Assembly (NCBI GenBank): GCA_051278195.1
Contig: JBNMQM010000018.1
Span: 6,455-70,454 of the forward strand
Source of the DNA: JAHRVQ01 sp051278195
GTDB taxonomy: Bacteria; Pseudomonadota; Gammaproteobacteria; Pseudomonadales; Azotimanducaceae
Direction of reading: 5' to 3'
Length of the DNA stretch: 64,000 bases
Shown here piece after piece: positions 32,517-41,393 of the stretch (position 1 is the stretch's first letter; every line of letters begins with the position of its first letter). The position numbers were made by a program, and so were the translations under genes. The notes below the pieces were generated by a model. It did not search any database, was not told where the DNA came from, and worked only from the letters and a program-made list of their open reading frames with translations.

Positions 32517-33856
32517 TGAAGAGTGTGCCTTACATTGCAAATCGCGAGTATGCATCACGCCGCAAAGAGCTGATGGGGCTGATGGAGGATAAAAGTATTG
32601 CGATATTGCCCAGCGCCAATGTCGTTGCCCGCAATAGCGACATTGATTACCCCTTTCGCCAGAATAGCGACTTTCACTATCTAACCGGCTTCGATGAGCC
32701 AGAATCTGTCGTTGTGCTTGTTCCTGGCCGGGAACATGGTGAGAGTATTCTGTTCTGTCGCGAACGCGATCCCGATATGGAGCAATGGCACGGCAAGATC
32801 ACCGGGCCTGAACGCGCCATGCGGTTGTTTGGTATTGATGATGCATTTCCGATTGCAGACATCGATGACATCTTGCCTGGCCTTATCGAGGGTCGTTCAA
32901 AGCTCTATTACTCTATGGGTGGTCATACAGAATTTGATAGTCGGGTCATCGCCTGGGTGAACAGTATCAGTAATAACAAACAGTCTGGAACCCGTCCGCC
33001 CGCTGAGTTTGTGCAACTTGACAGGGATCTTCACGAACTTCGTTTATTCAAGAGCAAGGCCGAAATCGATGTTATGAAGCATGCCTCCGAGATCACTGAG
33101 CGTGCACACAAAAAACTGTTAGAGACCGTGGAGCCAGGCCGAGCTGAATTTCAGCTCGAGGCTGATCTGCACCATACGTTTGCGATGGGCGGCGCCAGAT
33201 CCCCTGCTTATCCCTCGATTGTTGGCTCGGGTAACAACGGCTGCATCCTGCATTACATTTCGAATACCGATGAAATTCGAAAGGGCGACCTCGTGCTCGT
33301 CGATGCGGGCTGTGAATATGAATACTATGCGGCTGATGTAACGAGAACGTTTCCGGCCACAGGTAAGTTCTCAAAAACACAAAGATCGTTGTACAACATC
33401 GTGCTTGATGCGCAAATAGCGGCCATTGAGACCATTCAGCCCGGCAATCATTGGGACCAACCGCATCAGGCTGCCGTGCGCGTGATCACCGAAGGGCTTC
33501 TCAAGCTTGGGCTGCTCGAAGGTGACATTGACGACGTGATCGAGCGCGAGCTCTATAAAAAGTTTTATATGCATAAAACCGGTCATTGGCTGGGGCTGGA
33601 CGTTCATGACGTAGGTGAATATCAGGTGGATGAAACCTGGCGTGTATTTGAGCCCGGGATGGTAATGACCGTAGAGCCGGGCATCTATATCAAAGAGGGT
33701 CTTGATGTGCCGGCCAAATTCAGAGGTATTGGTATTCGTATTGAAGACAATGTTCTTGTCACGAAAACAGGTCACGAGGTTCTAACGGCTGCGATTCCAA
33801 AAACGGTCGATGAAATTGAAGGCTATATGGCAAAGCATAATGAGGCGCTGGGCTGA
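32516..33856 (+). CDS. pepP: Xaa-Pro aminopeptidase PepP
   Basis: A dimanganese M24B peptidase that removes N-terminal residues preceding proline. I take the ATG at 32516, which overlaps the ygfB stop (TGATG), giving 446 residues, close to E. coli PepP. An in-frame TTG at 32492 is less likely. The N-terminal domain spans about 1-170. The pita-bread catalytic domain has metal ligands in Val-Asp-Ala-Gly and Ala-Ala-Asp-Val-Thr-Arg-Thr-Phe-Pro, then His-Lys-Thr-Gly-His-Trp-Leu-Gly, Thr-Val-Glu-Pro-Gly-Ile-Tyr and Ile-Arg-Ile-Glu-Asp. The ygfB-pepP-ubiH order is conserved in this class. Confidence 0.96.
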   Translation: MKSVPYIANREYASRRKELMGLMEDKSIAILPSANVVARNSDIDYPFRQNSDFHYLTGFDEPESVVVLVPGREHGESILFCRERDPDMEQWHGKITGPERAMRLFGIDDAFPIADIDDILPGLIEGRSKLYYSMGGHTEFDSRVIAWVNSISNNKQSGTRPPAEFVQLDRDLHELRLFKSKAEIDVMKHASEITERAHKKLLETVEPGRAEFQLEADLHHTFAMGGARSPAYPSIVGSGNNGCILHYISNTDEIRKGDLVLVDAGCEYEYYAADVTRTFPATGKFSKTQRSLYNIVLDAQIAAIETIQPGNHWDQPHQAAVRVITEGLLKLGLLEGDIDDVIERELYKKFYMHKTGHWLGLDVHDVGEYQVDETWRVFEPGMVMTVEPGIYIKEGLDVPAKFRGIGIRIEDNVLVTKTGHEVLTAAIPKTVDEIEGYMAKHNEALG

Positions 33857-35055
33857 TGGAAAAAGATTTTGATATAGCGGTTTGCGGGGGCGGTCTGGTC
33901 GGGCTGATGTTTGCTAACCTGTTAGCCCATACAAATTATCGTATTGTCCTGATCGATGCTGGGCCAGAGCCAACAAGCACTTCAAATGCGGCGCCGAGTT
34001 TGGATGGTGCAACGTTGAGCTCAGGTTATGCGCCTAGAGTCAGTGCCTTAAATACGTCGTCGATGGCATTGCTTGAACGTTGTGATGTGCTCTCCCTGCT
34101 GGATCGATACGCGCGTTTTTCAGAGATGCTGGTTAAGGATGGAGAAGGCACGGGCGAAATTCGGTTTTCTGCTGAAGATCTTGGTATGCCGCAGTTAGGA
34201 ATGGTGATTGAAAACCATTGGGTTGTTGAGGTGCTTTATCAGCGGCTCACCAAAATCGATAATGTTGAGCTGTTGTTTGATACAGAAATGTTCGGTATTT
34301 CGGAGTCACCCTCGGGTTCAGAAATTCAGCTTGTTGGAGATAAGGTTCTCACTTGTGATCTGGTGGTGGGTGCAGATGGCGGAAACTCTAAAGTTCGTGA
34401 GATAAAGGGGCTCAAAACGGGCGGTTGGTCCTATGATCAAGCGGCGATCGTGACGACCATTCAAGTAGAAGACGCCCACCATAATATGCCTCGGCAGTGG
34501 TTTACGGCAGACGGCCCACTCGCATTCCTGCCGCTCGCCGACCCAATGTTGTGCTCTGTCGTCTGGTCTCACCGAGATGCCGCGAGCATTCTCGATCTGA
34601 CCCCGGAAGCCTTTTGTACCTTGCTTACCGAGGCATCAGAGAGCGATCTGGGTAAGGTTTTGGCAGTAGATCAAAGGTTTTCCTTTCCTCTCAAGCAGCA
34701 GCACGCCTATCGATATGTGAGTCGCGGCGTTGCATTGATTGGTGACGCTGCTCATGCGATCCATCCCCTTGCTGGGCAGGGTGCAAACCTGGGTTTTGCT
34801 GATGCCGAGGCGTTAGCCATGGAGATTCGGCAAACCCAGTTCAGCGGAGAAAAACCAGGTGACATCAGTGTCCTGCGCCGGTTTTCCCGTGCTAGACAAC
34901 CGCATAATCTTGCCATTGCTGCCGCCATGGAAACCCTCAAACAGCTGTATGGCCGGCAAACGCCGGGGGTTGGCTGGCTTCGTAATCAAGCCATGGGCTT
35001 GCTGAACCAAAGTGGTGCGCTAAAGACAGTAATGATGAAGTTGGTCAATAGCTGA
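33856..35055 (+). CDS. ubiH: Ubiquinone biosynthesis flavin hydroxylase UbiH-like
   Basis: An FAD monooxygenase of the UbiH/UbiI/UbiF family that hydroxylates the ubiquinone ring. The 399-residue protein has the FAD motif Gly-Gly-Gly-Leu-Val-Gly-Leu (about 11-17), the Asp-Gly motif Val-Val-Gly-Ala-Asp-Gly-Gly-Asn-Ser (near 170) and the family block Gly-Asp-Ala-Ala-His-Ala-Ile-His-Pro-Leu-Ala-Gly-Gln-Gly (about 297-310). The name ubiH rests on its place after pepP, since family members are hard to separate by eye. The second family member, often next in Pseudomonas (ubiI/visC), is absent; gcvT comes next. It overlaps pepP by one base. Confidence 0.88.
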   Translation: MEKDFDIAVCGGGLVGLMFANLLAHTNYRIVLIDAGPEPTSTSNAAPSLDGATLSSGYAPRVSALNTSSMALLERCDVLSLLDRYARFSEMLVKDGEGTGEIRFSAEDLGMPQLGMVIENHWVVEVLYQRLTKIDNVELLFDTEMFGISESPSGSEIQLVGDKVLTCDLVVGADGGNSKVREIKGLKTGGWSYDQAAIVTTIQVEDAHHNMPRQWFTADGPLAFLPLADPMLCSVVWSHRDAASILDLTPEAFCTLLTEASESDLGKVLAVDQRFSFPLKQQHAYRYVSRGVALIGDAAHAIHPLAGQGANLGFADAEALAMEIRQTQFSGEKPGDISVLRRFSRARQPHNLAIAAAMETLKQLYGRQTPGVGWLRNQAMGLLNQSGALKTVMMKLVNS

Positions 35056-35157
35056 TCCAACGAAATTCAGCACCGGCGTGAGCCCAAGTCACTGTTCCCC
35101 ATTCCGCGAAAAAGATAGAATGCGGCCTTTCACTTATTGTCGAAGAGCTGGATTCCT

Positions 35158-36258
35158 ATGGGCTTAAAAACACCGCTTTATGACGCGCACCTGGCAGACA
35201 ATGCCAGGATGGTTGATTTTGGTGGCTGGGATATGCCAATTCATTATGGCTCCCAGATTGAAGAGCATCATGCCGTTCGCAAAGCCGCCGGTGTCTGTGA
35301 TGTTTCTCACATGACGGTAGTCGATATATCCGGCGTCGAAAGCCAGGCGTATCTGCGTCATTTACTGGCTAACGACGTGGCTAAGCTGACGGTGCCGGGG
35401 AAAGCGCTCTACTCCGCAATGCTCAATGAGCAGGGCGGGATTCTAGATGATTTGATTGTTTACCTCACCGAAGGTGGCTATCGAGTTGTGGTCAATTGCG
35501 CCACCCGAGAAAAAGACTTGGTCTGGATGGAGAAGCAGTCTGCAGGCTTTGACTGTGTTATTGCTGAACGCCCTGAGCTTGCGATCCTCGCCGTCCAAGG
35601 CCCGGAGTCGATCGAGATAGTGAAGTCTCTTGTGACTTCCGAACGCGCTGCTTTGATCTCAGTATTAAAACCTTTTGTTGGCCAGTTCTCTGGTAATTGG
35701 TTCATCGCGCGCACGGGTTATACCGGCGAGAAAGGCGTTGAGATCATCCTGCCCGGTGATGAGGCGCCGGCGTTCTGGGCTGCGATTCGCGCAGCGGGTA
35801 TTGCTGCTGTGGGGCTGGGTGCTCGCGATACGTTGCGTCTTGAGGCCGGAATGAATCTTTATGGAAGCGATATGGACGAATCTGTCACGCCATTTGAATC
35901 CAACATGGCATCTACTGTCGTAATGTCTAACGATCACGAGTTTGTCGGAAAAACTGCATTGCAGGCGCAGCTCGACGATGGCATCGAGCAACAGCTAGTA
36001 GGAATGGTTATGCTGGAAAAAGGCGTATTACGTGGCCATTACCCGGTTTACAGTGGCGAACAACAGGTAGGAGAGATCACCAGTGGGGCCTATTCACCAA
36101 CCTTGTTGCATTCGATCGCGCTAGCCCGAATTCAGGTGGGGGCAGAGTCTCTAGAGGTTGGTATTCGCAACAAACGCATGCCGGTTCATGTCATATCGCC
36201 ACCCTTCGCGAGAAACGGCAAACAGGTTTACAAACTGCCAACGGATGGCAGTGTTTAA
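35158..36258 (+). CDS. gcvT: Glycine cleavage system T protein (aminomethyltransferase)
   Basis: Transfers the methylene group from the lipoyl-bound aminomethyl of GcvH to tetrahydrofolate and releases ammonia. I use the ATG at 35158 (366 residues), because the protein then begins Gly-Leu-Lys-Thr-Pro-Leu-Tyr like other GcvT. A TTG 21 bases upstream is in frame but unlikely. Motifs: Val-Asp-Phe-Gly-Gly-Trp-Asp-Met-Pro-Ile, Cys-Asp-Val-Ser-His-Met, Arg-Thr-Gly-Tyr-Thr-Gly-Glu and Gly-Leu-Gly-Ala-Arg-Asp-Thr-Leu-Arg-Leu-Glu-Ala-Gly-Met. A weak TAGAAT -10 lies about 40 bases upstream. I see no glycine riboswitch in the 102-base gap after ubiH. Confidence 0.96.
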   Translation: MGLKTPLYDAHLADNARMVDFGGWDMPIHYGSQIEEHHAVRKAAGVCDVSHMTVVDISGVESQAYLRHLLANDVAKLTVPGKALYSAMLNEQGGILDDLIVYLTEGGYRVVVNCATREKDLVWMEKQSAGFDCVIAERPELAILAVQGPESIEIVKSLVTSERAALISVLKPFVGQFSGNWFIARTGYTGEKGVEIILPGDEAPAFWAAIRAAGIAAVGLGARDTLRLEAGMNLYGSDMDESVTPFESNMASTVVMSNDHEFVGKTALQAQLDDGIEQQLVGMVMLEKGVLRGHYPVYSGEQQVGEITSGAYSPTLLHSIALARIQVGAESLEVGIRNKRMPVHVISPPFARNGKQVYKLPTDGSV

Positions 36259-36328
36259 AACCGTGATCGTTGCGGTGATCCTAGTGAATTTAAAAACAAC
36301 CTAATACGAAAATAATGAGGAAAGAGGA

Positions 36329-36724
36329 ATGAGCGAATTTCCCGGAGAATTGCGTTACGCCGAGAGTCATGAATGGGCTCGAGTCGAGGATGACGGCACG
36401 ATTACCGTTGGTATCTCGGATCATGCCCAGGAAGCTTTGGGGGATGTAGTGTATGTCGAGCTTCCCGAGGTTGACGCTGAGGTTAAGGCCAATGCCGAGG
36501 CGGGTGTGGTGGAATCTGTAAAGGCGGCCTCCGATATCTATGCACCGGTATCCGGCACGATTATCGCGATCAATACTGCGCTCGAAGACGCTCCAGAAGC
36601 GGTCAATGAATCTCCATACACCGATGGTTGGTTTTTCAGATTGAAGCCTAACGATCTCAGTGAGCTGGAAAACCTGCTTGATATGAATGCTTATCAAGAA
36701 TTTTGCGAAGCAGAAGACCATTAA
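36329..36724 (+). CDS. gcvH: Glycine cleavage system H protein
   Basis: The lipoyl carrier that shuttles the aminomethyl group between the P, T and L proteins. At 131 residues it is standard. The lipoylated lysine is Lys65 in Glu-Ser-Val-Lys-Ala-Ala-Ser-Asp. The start Arg-Tyr-Ala-Glu-Ser-His-Glu-Trp and the C-terminal Asp-Gly-Trp-Phe-Phe-Arg-Leu-Lys are conserved. The ATG has a purine-rich AGGAAAGAGGA site. A 6-base-pair hairpin lies between gcvH and gcvPA. Confidence 0.97.
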   Translation: MSEFPGELRYAESHEWARVEDDGTITVGISDHAQEALGDVVYVELPEVDAEVKANAEAGVVESVKAASDIYAPVSGTIIAINTALEDAPEAVNESPYTDGWFFRLKPNDLSELENLLDMNAYQEFCEAEDH

Positions 36725-36729
36725 TTATC

Positions 36730-36744
36730 GGCCGCTTTGCGGCC
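36730..36744 (+). terminator. GC-rich hairpin between gcvH and gcvPA
   Basis: GGCCGC, a TTT loop and GCGGCC form a perfect six-pair stem, six bases after the gcvH stop, followed by TTTCAA. The U run is short, so full termination is doubtful. It may attenuate transcription, or stabilise the gcvT-gcvH part of the message over gcvPA-gcvPB. Confidence 0.4.
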
Positions 36745-36776
36745 TTTCAACCACGAGTTAACCACGAGGTAATTTC

Positions 36777-38138
36777 ATGCCGTTTGTGCCGCATACGTCA
36801 CAAGATGAGCAGATCATGCTTGATGCTATCGGGGTCGACTCGATTGAAGATCTGTTTGACGAGATTCCGCCAGACCTGCGCTCGGGTGTTTTAGACAACA
36901 CCCCTGAGGCAATATCAGAAATGGCGTTGGTACGCTTGATGTCTGAACGCGCTCGTCAGGATGAGGTCAAATTGTCATTTCTGGGTGCTGGTGCTTACCA
37001 GCATCACATCCCTGCGGCAGTTTGGGATCTGGTGACTCGTGGAGAGTTTATGACCGCCTATACGCCTTACCAGGCCGAGGCGAGTCAGGGCACGCTGCAA
37101 TTGATTTATGAATTTCAAACCATGATGACCCGTCTCACAGGAATGGATGTGTCTAACGCCTCTGTTTACGATGGTGCATCGGCGCTTGCAGAAGCCGTAT
37201 TGATGGCAGTTCGAGCGAATCGTGGCTCAAAATCTCGGCGGGTATTGATGGCAGGCAATCTGCACCCTAACTACTTGAGTGCAGTTCACAATATTGTTCG
37301 CAATCAGAAAATTGAACTGGTGACAATTCCTTGGTCCGAGAATGGACTGATGGATAGTGACGTACTTGAAACCTATGCTGGAGAAGATTTTGCCGCGTTG
37401 GCGATAGCTTATCCAAACTTCTTTGGCGGCTTGGAAGACGTCCATACTCTGACGCAATTTGCCCATGACAACGGCATGTTAATGGTTGGCGTTGTGAACC
37501 CTATGGCGCTCGGCATACTGGGCGCACCAGGTGGGTGGGGTGACACCGGTGCTGATATTGTTGTGGGCGAAGGTCAGCCGTTTGGTATTCCCGTTGCTTC
37601 GGGCGGACCCTACCTTGGATATATGTGCTGCAAGCAGGCAATTGTGCGTCAAATGCCTGGGCGAATTATCGGTATGACAGAAGACACCGAAGGGAAACCA
37701 GGGTTCGCTCTCACGCTTCAAGCCAGAGAGCAGCACATACGTCGCGGCAAGGCGACCTCGAATATCTGTACTAATCAGGGATTGCTGGTAACTGCGGCGA
37801 CGATCTATTTAAGCCTTATGGGCGACGATGGCATTCGTAATATTGCCGGCAAATGCCATTCTGGCATGATGAGTCTGTTAGCAGAGTCGACAAAAATTGA
37901 CGGTGTAACGGTAAAGTTTTCTAAAACAGTATTCCATGAAGCCGTGCTTGAGTTGCCAAAGCCGGCGGCCGTCGTCCTCAGTGCAATGGCAGAGCAAGGA
38001 ATCCTTGCTGGCTACGATCTCGGTAAAGTCGATCAGAAGCTTGGTAACTGTATGTTGACGAACGTCACCGAGGTTAAAACAGATGAGGACATTGAGTTGT
38101 TTGTTAGCGTCCTTAAATCCGTACTGGAGACAAACTGA
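36777..38138 (+). CDS. gcvPA: Glycine dehydrogenase (decarboxylating) subunit 1
   Basis: The alpha subunit of the two-part P protein, which decarboxylates glycine with PLP and loads the aminomethyl group onto GcvH. The 453 residues correspond to the N-terminal half of single-chain GcvP. Typical stretches are Phe-Leu-Gly-Ala-Gly-Ala-Tyr-Gln-His-His-Ile-Pro-Ala (about 61-73), Ala-Tyr-Thr-Pro-Tyr-Gln-Ala-Glu-Ala-Ser-Gln-Gly and Ala-Thr-Ser-Asn-Ile-Cys-Thr-Asn-Gln. The PLP lysine is in gcvPB. It ends in a TGATG overlap with gcvPB, fitting an equimolar complex. Confidence 0.96.
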   Translation: MPFVPHTSQDEQIMLDAIGVDSIEDLFDEIPPDLRSGVLDNTPEAISEMALVRLMSERARQDEVKLSFLGAGAYQHHIPAAVWDLVTRGEFMTAYTPYQAEASQGTLQLIYEFQTMMTRLTGMDVSNASVYDGASALAEAVLMAVRANRGSKSRRVLMAGNLHPNYLSAVHNIVRNQKIELVTIPWSENGLMDSDVLETYAGEDFAALAIAYPNFFGGLEDVHTLTQFAHDNGMLMVGVVNPMALGILGAPGGWGDTGADIVVGEGQPFGIPVASGGPYLGYMCCKQAIVRQMPGRIIGMTEDTEGKPGFALTLQAREQHIRRGKATSNICTNQGLLVTAATIYLSLMGDDGIRNIAGKCHSGMMSLLAESTKIDGVTVKFSKTVFHEAVLELPKPAAVVLSAMAEQGILAGYDLGKVDQKLGNCMLTNVTEVKTDEDIELFVSVLKSVLETN

Positions 38139-39589
38139 TGTTGATTTATGAAAAAGGCAGTGCGGGGCGAAGTGCGCGGGCTCAGTACGAAAAAGTCGAT
38201 GTTAACTTGGATGGGCTGCCAGCGGATCAGATACGAACGGATGCGTTAGGATTGCCCGGTGCTTCTGAACTTCAGGTAGTTCGTCACTATACGAACTTGT
38301 CCCGCAAGAATTTCTCTATTGATGGTGAATTTTATCCGCTTGGTTCTTGCACGATGAAGTACAACCCAAGAGGTGCCTTGAAGGTCGCCAACATACCGGG
38401 GTTTTTGAACCGCCACCCTATGGCGCCCGAGCAATATAGTCAGGGTTATCTGCAGTGCCTTTTTGAGTTGCAGGATTACTTAAAAGACGTCACTGGAATG
38501 CAGCGGGTCTCGCTCACGCCGATGGCTGGTGCCCAGGGTGAGTTTGCCGGCGTCGCGATGATCCGCGCTTACCACGACAAGCGGGGTGATGACGCTAGAA
38601 CTGAGATTTTGATTCCGACCGCCGCCCATGGCACTAACCCAGCGACAGCAGTGATGTGCGGTTATACCGTGCGAGAAGTAACGGTTAACAAGGATGGTGA
38701 TGTTGATATTGATGCGCTGAAAGCAGGCGTAGGACCTCAAACCGCCGGGTTGATGATGACCAATCCTTCGACCTGCGGCGTGTTTGAGCGAAACGTCAAA
38801 CAGATAGCGGCCATTATTCACGATGCTGGCGGACTGCTCTATTACGATGGCGCGAACCTGAATGCGATTCTTGGCAAGGTGAAGCCAGGCGATATGGGCT
38901 TCGATGTGCTTCACATGAACCTACACAAAACATTTGCCACACCACACGGCGGCGGTGGGCCGGGTTCAGGTCCTGTTGGTGTAGGCGAACGACTAGCGCC
39001 TTTTGTGCCGACGCCGATTGTGGGTCAGAAAGAAGATGGCAGCTATTATTGGATGGGCAAAGAGGAAATCCCTGACAGCATTGGTAACCTTTCGGCCTTT
39101 ATGGGAAACGCGGGTATTCTAGTGCGTGCCTATGCTTATGCGAGATTGTTGGGTCGTAGCGGTATGCACCGGGTCGGCGAATATGCGACGTTAAACGCGA
39201 ACTATATGGCGAAAGAGTTAGCCAAAGCAGGCTTCACTTTGGCATACCCTGAGCGTCGTGCAACCCATGAGTTTATTATCACCCTATCTAAAGAAGCCAA
39301 AGAGCTGGGTGTGAATGCCATGGACTTTGCAAAACGACTGCTGGATTACGGATATCATGCACCCACCACCTATTTCCCTTTACTCATACCTGAGTGCTTG
39401 TTGATTGAACCAACAGAAACAGAGAGTCGCGAAGAAATGGATGGGTTTATTGCTGCTATGGCGAGCATTCTCGAAGAAGCGCGGACCAATCCGGAAATTG
39501 TTAAACAGGCACCAGCGACAATGCCAGTTAAGCGTTTAGATGATGTTAAGGCGGCTAGGCAGTTAAATTTGGCCTGGCGAGCTAGCTAG
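38138..39589 (+). CDS. gcvPB: Glycine dehydrogenase (decarboxylating) subunit 2
   Basis: The beta subunit of the P protein, carrying the PLP lysine in Asn-Leu-His-Lys-Thr-Phe-Ala-Thr-Pro-His-Gly-Gly-Gly-Gly (about residues 264-277). The 483 residues correspond to the C-terminal half of single-chain GcvP. Pro-Leu-Gly-Ser-Cys-Thr-Met-Lys-Tyr-Asn-Pro-Arg (about 66-77) and Ala-Ala-His-Gly-Thr-Asn-Pro-Ala are intact. Many Gammaproteobacteria have one-chain GcvP, so the split form is a lineage marker. Its stop overlaps that of the convergent imelysin gene by four bases within a GCTAGC palindrome. Confidence 0.96.
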   Translation: MLIYEKGSAGRSARAQYEKVDVNLDGLPADQIRTDALGLPGASELQVVRHYTNLSRKNFSIDGEFYPLGSCTMKYNPRGALKVANIPGFLNRHPMAPEQYSQGYLQCLFELQDYLKDVTGMQRVSLTPMAGAQGEFAGVAMIRAYHDKRGDDARTEILIPTAAHGTNPATAVMCGYTVREVTVNKDGDVDIDALKAGVGPQTAGLMMTNPSTCGVFERNVKQIAAIIHDAGGLLYYDGANLNAILGKVKPGDMGFDVLHMNLHKTFATPHGGGGPGSGPVGVGERLAPFVPTPIVGQKEDGSYYWMGKEEIPDSIGNLSAFMGNAGILVRAYAYARLLGRSGMHRVGEYATLNANYMAKELAKAGFTLAYPERRATHEFIITLSKEAKELGVNAMDFAKRLLDYGYHAPTTYFPLLIPECLLIEPTETESREEMDGFIAAMASILEEARTNPEIVKQAPATMPVKRLDDVKAARQLNLAWRAS

Positions 39590-40626
39590 CTAGCGGGAAG
39601 CTGGTGAACCAGCATTCTATCTAAAGCTTCTAGCTCATGGATCAACGCGGAGAGGAACAGAGGTAAGTTTGCCCTTGATACCTCATCGTCGCCGCTGTTG
39701 CGCATGAGTTGGCGTAGTTCTGACAAAGTTGCGCGAAAGTTCGAGTAGGCGCTTGCATCGATCGCCATTAAAATGGTTTCCATTGGCACGTGGTTCACCA
39801 TGAACTGTTCCAACGCTTCGATTTCTACGCTCAACGTGTTGAGAGAGGTGCTGCTGTAGATGCTATGCCCAGTGTCGTTCGCTGTGACCAGATTGCTTTC
39901 GCGGAAAGCCACTCGTAGCTTCTGCAAATTACCCGTTAGCACCTGTTTTAGAATCGCGAGGGCATCAGGATAACTCGTTGCCTCAAATTGGTCTGCGCTT
40001 GCGCGAAACAAACTATTTGAGTCGATCACCAACTGACGAGTAGCAATGGCGAGAAACTCTCGCCGACGTTGAATGCTTGTTGATTCAGAGTCGATCTTAA
40101 AATCAGAAAGTGGTCTGGCGAAGATTAGATATTCCAGGCTATGAAACCCTAATGCCACCTCCTCGTCATCGGTTATGCCGTGTTGACCGATCAATACTTC
40201 GGCGTTCAGTAAAAGGGTTTCGTCATGGATGATGCCACTGGTGGGGTAGAGCGGCAGATCGTCGATAAATCCAGGTTGGATTGGCCAGGCATCGATTTGA
40301 TAGATGAGTTGCCGAAGATTGTCATCCAGCGCTAAAAAGCCAAACTGGGCTCTGGCGTAGCCAAGGTGCGCGGTTCGCCATGACGCCTGCAGTTCGAGCA
40401 GGGTTTGTTTATCGGGTTGTGTCAGAAACCCTATCGTTGCCTCCTCAAGCGCGGAAATTTCAATTCTAAGCGCCTCGCGGGTGTCTGCGGCATGAAGCTG
40501 AATGGCGTTGACGATTCGCACCACCTGATCGCGATCTATTGGTGCAGTTGCGGGAGTCGCGGATTCAGGCTGCCCGCACGCGGCTAATAGTGAGAGCGCC
40601 ACAAGGGCTAACGTAAGGAGATGCAT
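39586..40626 (-). CDS. Imelysin-family lipoprotein
   Basis: A 346-residue predicted lipoprotein: signal peptide with lipobox Leu-Ala-Ala-Cys-Gly near residues 13-17, then an imelysin (peptidase M75) domain. The family's Gly-x-His-x-x-Glu motif is present as Gly-Phe-His-Ser-Leu-Glu (near residue 161), followed by Tyr-Leu-Ile-Phe. Imelysin proteins are periplasmic or outer-membrane and are usually tied to iron uptake; proteolytic activity is doubtful for most. No ferric-uptake gene, partner efeU/efeB or di-haem oxidoreductase is adjacent, so the metal role is only inferred. The start overlaps the HAD gene by 19 bases, so the two are cotranscribed. Confidence 0.88.
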   Translation of the reverse strand: MHLLTLALVALSLLAACGQPESATPATAPIDRDQVVRIVNAIQLHAADTREALRIEISALEEATIGFLTQPDKQTLLELQASWRTAHLGYARAQFGFLALDDNLRQLIYQIDAWPIQPGFIDDLPLYPTSGIIHDETLLLNAEVLIGQHGITDDEEVALGFHSLEYLIFARPLSDFKIDSESTSIQRRREFLAIATRQLVIDSNSLFRASADQFEATSYPDALAILKQVLTGNLQKLRVAFRESNLVTANDTGHSIYSSTSLNTLSVEIEALEQFMVNHVPMETILMAIDASAYSNFRATLSELRQLMRNSGDDEVSRANLPLFLSALIHELEALDRMLVHQLPAS

Positions 40627-41261
40627 GTCCAGCCTTTCTCTGCGGCAATGGCTGCGAGTGTTGGATCTGGATCCACCGCAACGGGGAAATCAACAAGGCT
40701 CAGCAGGGGGATATCGTTGTGAGAATCGGAATAAAAGGTACTGCCTTCAAGTGAAAAGCCCATTTCTGTCATCCAGGATTTCAATCTAGTGACCTTGCCA
40801 GGGCCGTAGCTCGGTACCCCAATCATTTTCCCTGTATAACCGCTTTTAAGTAGCTCTGGGATCGGTGCTATCAGTACTTCAATGCCCAACAAATCAGCGA
40901 TGGGGCGAGTGACAAATTCAAGCGTTGCAGTGACAATAACGAGTTGATGTCCATCGGCTCGATGTTTTTCAACCAACTCTCGCCCTCTGGGCAGAATCGC
41001 CGGTCTAATCACGGTGTCGATAAACTTGGCGCGGTGCTCATACAGAGTTTCGAGAGGGTGTTGGGTCAACACGCGGCTAGAAAATGCCAGGTACGCATCG
41101 ATATCGAGCTCTCCACGTTTGTAATCGGCATAAAAACGCTGGTTTTCTGCTCGATGTTTGCTGCTATCGACCAGGCCCTGGTCGGCGGCGTAATCCCCCC
41201 AAGCGTGATCGCTATCAATGGCGATCAGGGTCTCGTCAAGATCAAAAATCGCGAGTTTCAA
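40608..41261 (-). CDS. HAD-IB phosphatase, SerB-like
   Basis: A 217-residue haloacid-dehalogenase-type phosphatase. The nucleophile motif Asp-Leu-Asp-Glu-Thr is at residues 7-11. Motif II is in Val-Thr-Ala-Thr (about 110). The metal motif Asp-Ser-His-Asn-Asp is near 180-184. The cap is the small helical type of SerB and CicA. In Pseudomonas the gene at the same place, next to rppH and ptsP, is a HAD enzyme that I recall being reported as a histidinol-phosphate phosphatase; that substrate is a possibility here, not shown by the sequence. It is divergent from rppH across about 130 bases. Confidence 0.88.
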   Translation of the reverse strand: MKLAIFDLDETLIAIDSDHAWGDYAADQGLVDSSKHRAENQRFYADYKRGELDIDAYLAFSSRVLTQHPLETLYEHRAKFIDTVIRPAILPRGRELVEKHRADGHQLVIVTATLEFVTRPIADLLGIEVLIAPIPELLKSGYTGKMIGVPSYGPGKVTRLKSWMTEMGFSLEGSTFYSDSHNDIPLLSLVDFPVAVDPDPTLAAIAAEKGWTCISLR

Positions 41262-41379
41262 TTCTTTATGTCCAAATAGACAGCAGTGTAACGGTTTCAG
41301 CCTAGCGAGTCTTTTTTAGGCGTAGATTGCCCAGCAAGGTCATTTCAGACACAATGATTTACATGTGAAAAATAAAAAC

Positions 41380-41385
41380 AGGTGG
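41380..41385 (+). promoter_or_regulatory. Ribosome site supporting a TTG start for rppH
   Basis: AGGTGG lies eight bases before the TTG at 41394. The alternative GTG codons at 41382 and 41385 fall inside this site, so they would leave the message without one. Confidence 0.65.
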
Positions 41386-41393
41386 TGAAGACA

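Noticed and set aside
35056..35157. Glycine riboswitch ahead of gcvT
   Set aside because: The gap is about 100 bases and shows none of the paired conserved cores I would expect; only a weak -10 is visible.
36777..39589. gcvPA and gcvPB as one gcvP broken by a frameshift
   Set aside because: Each half has its own conserved N- and C-terminus and a TGATG coupling junction; the two-subunit form is a known natural arrangement.
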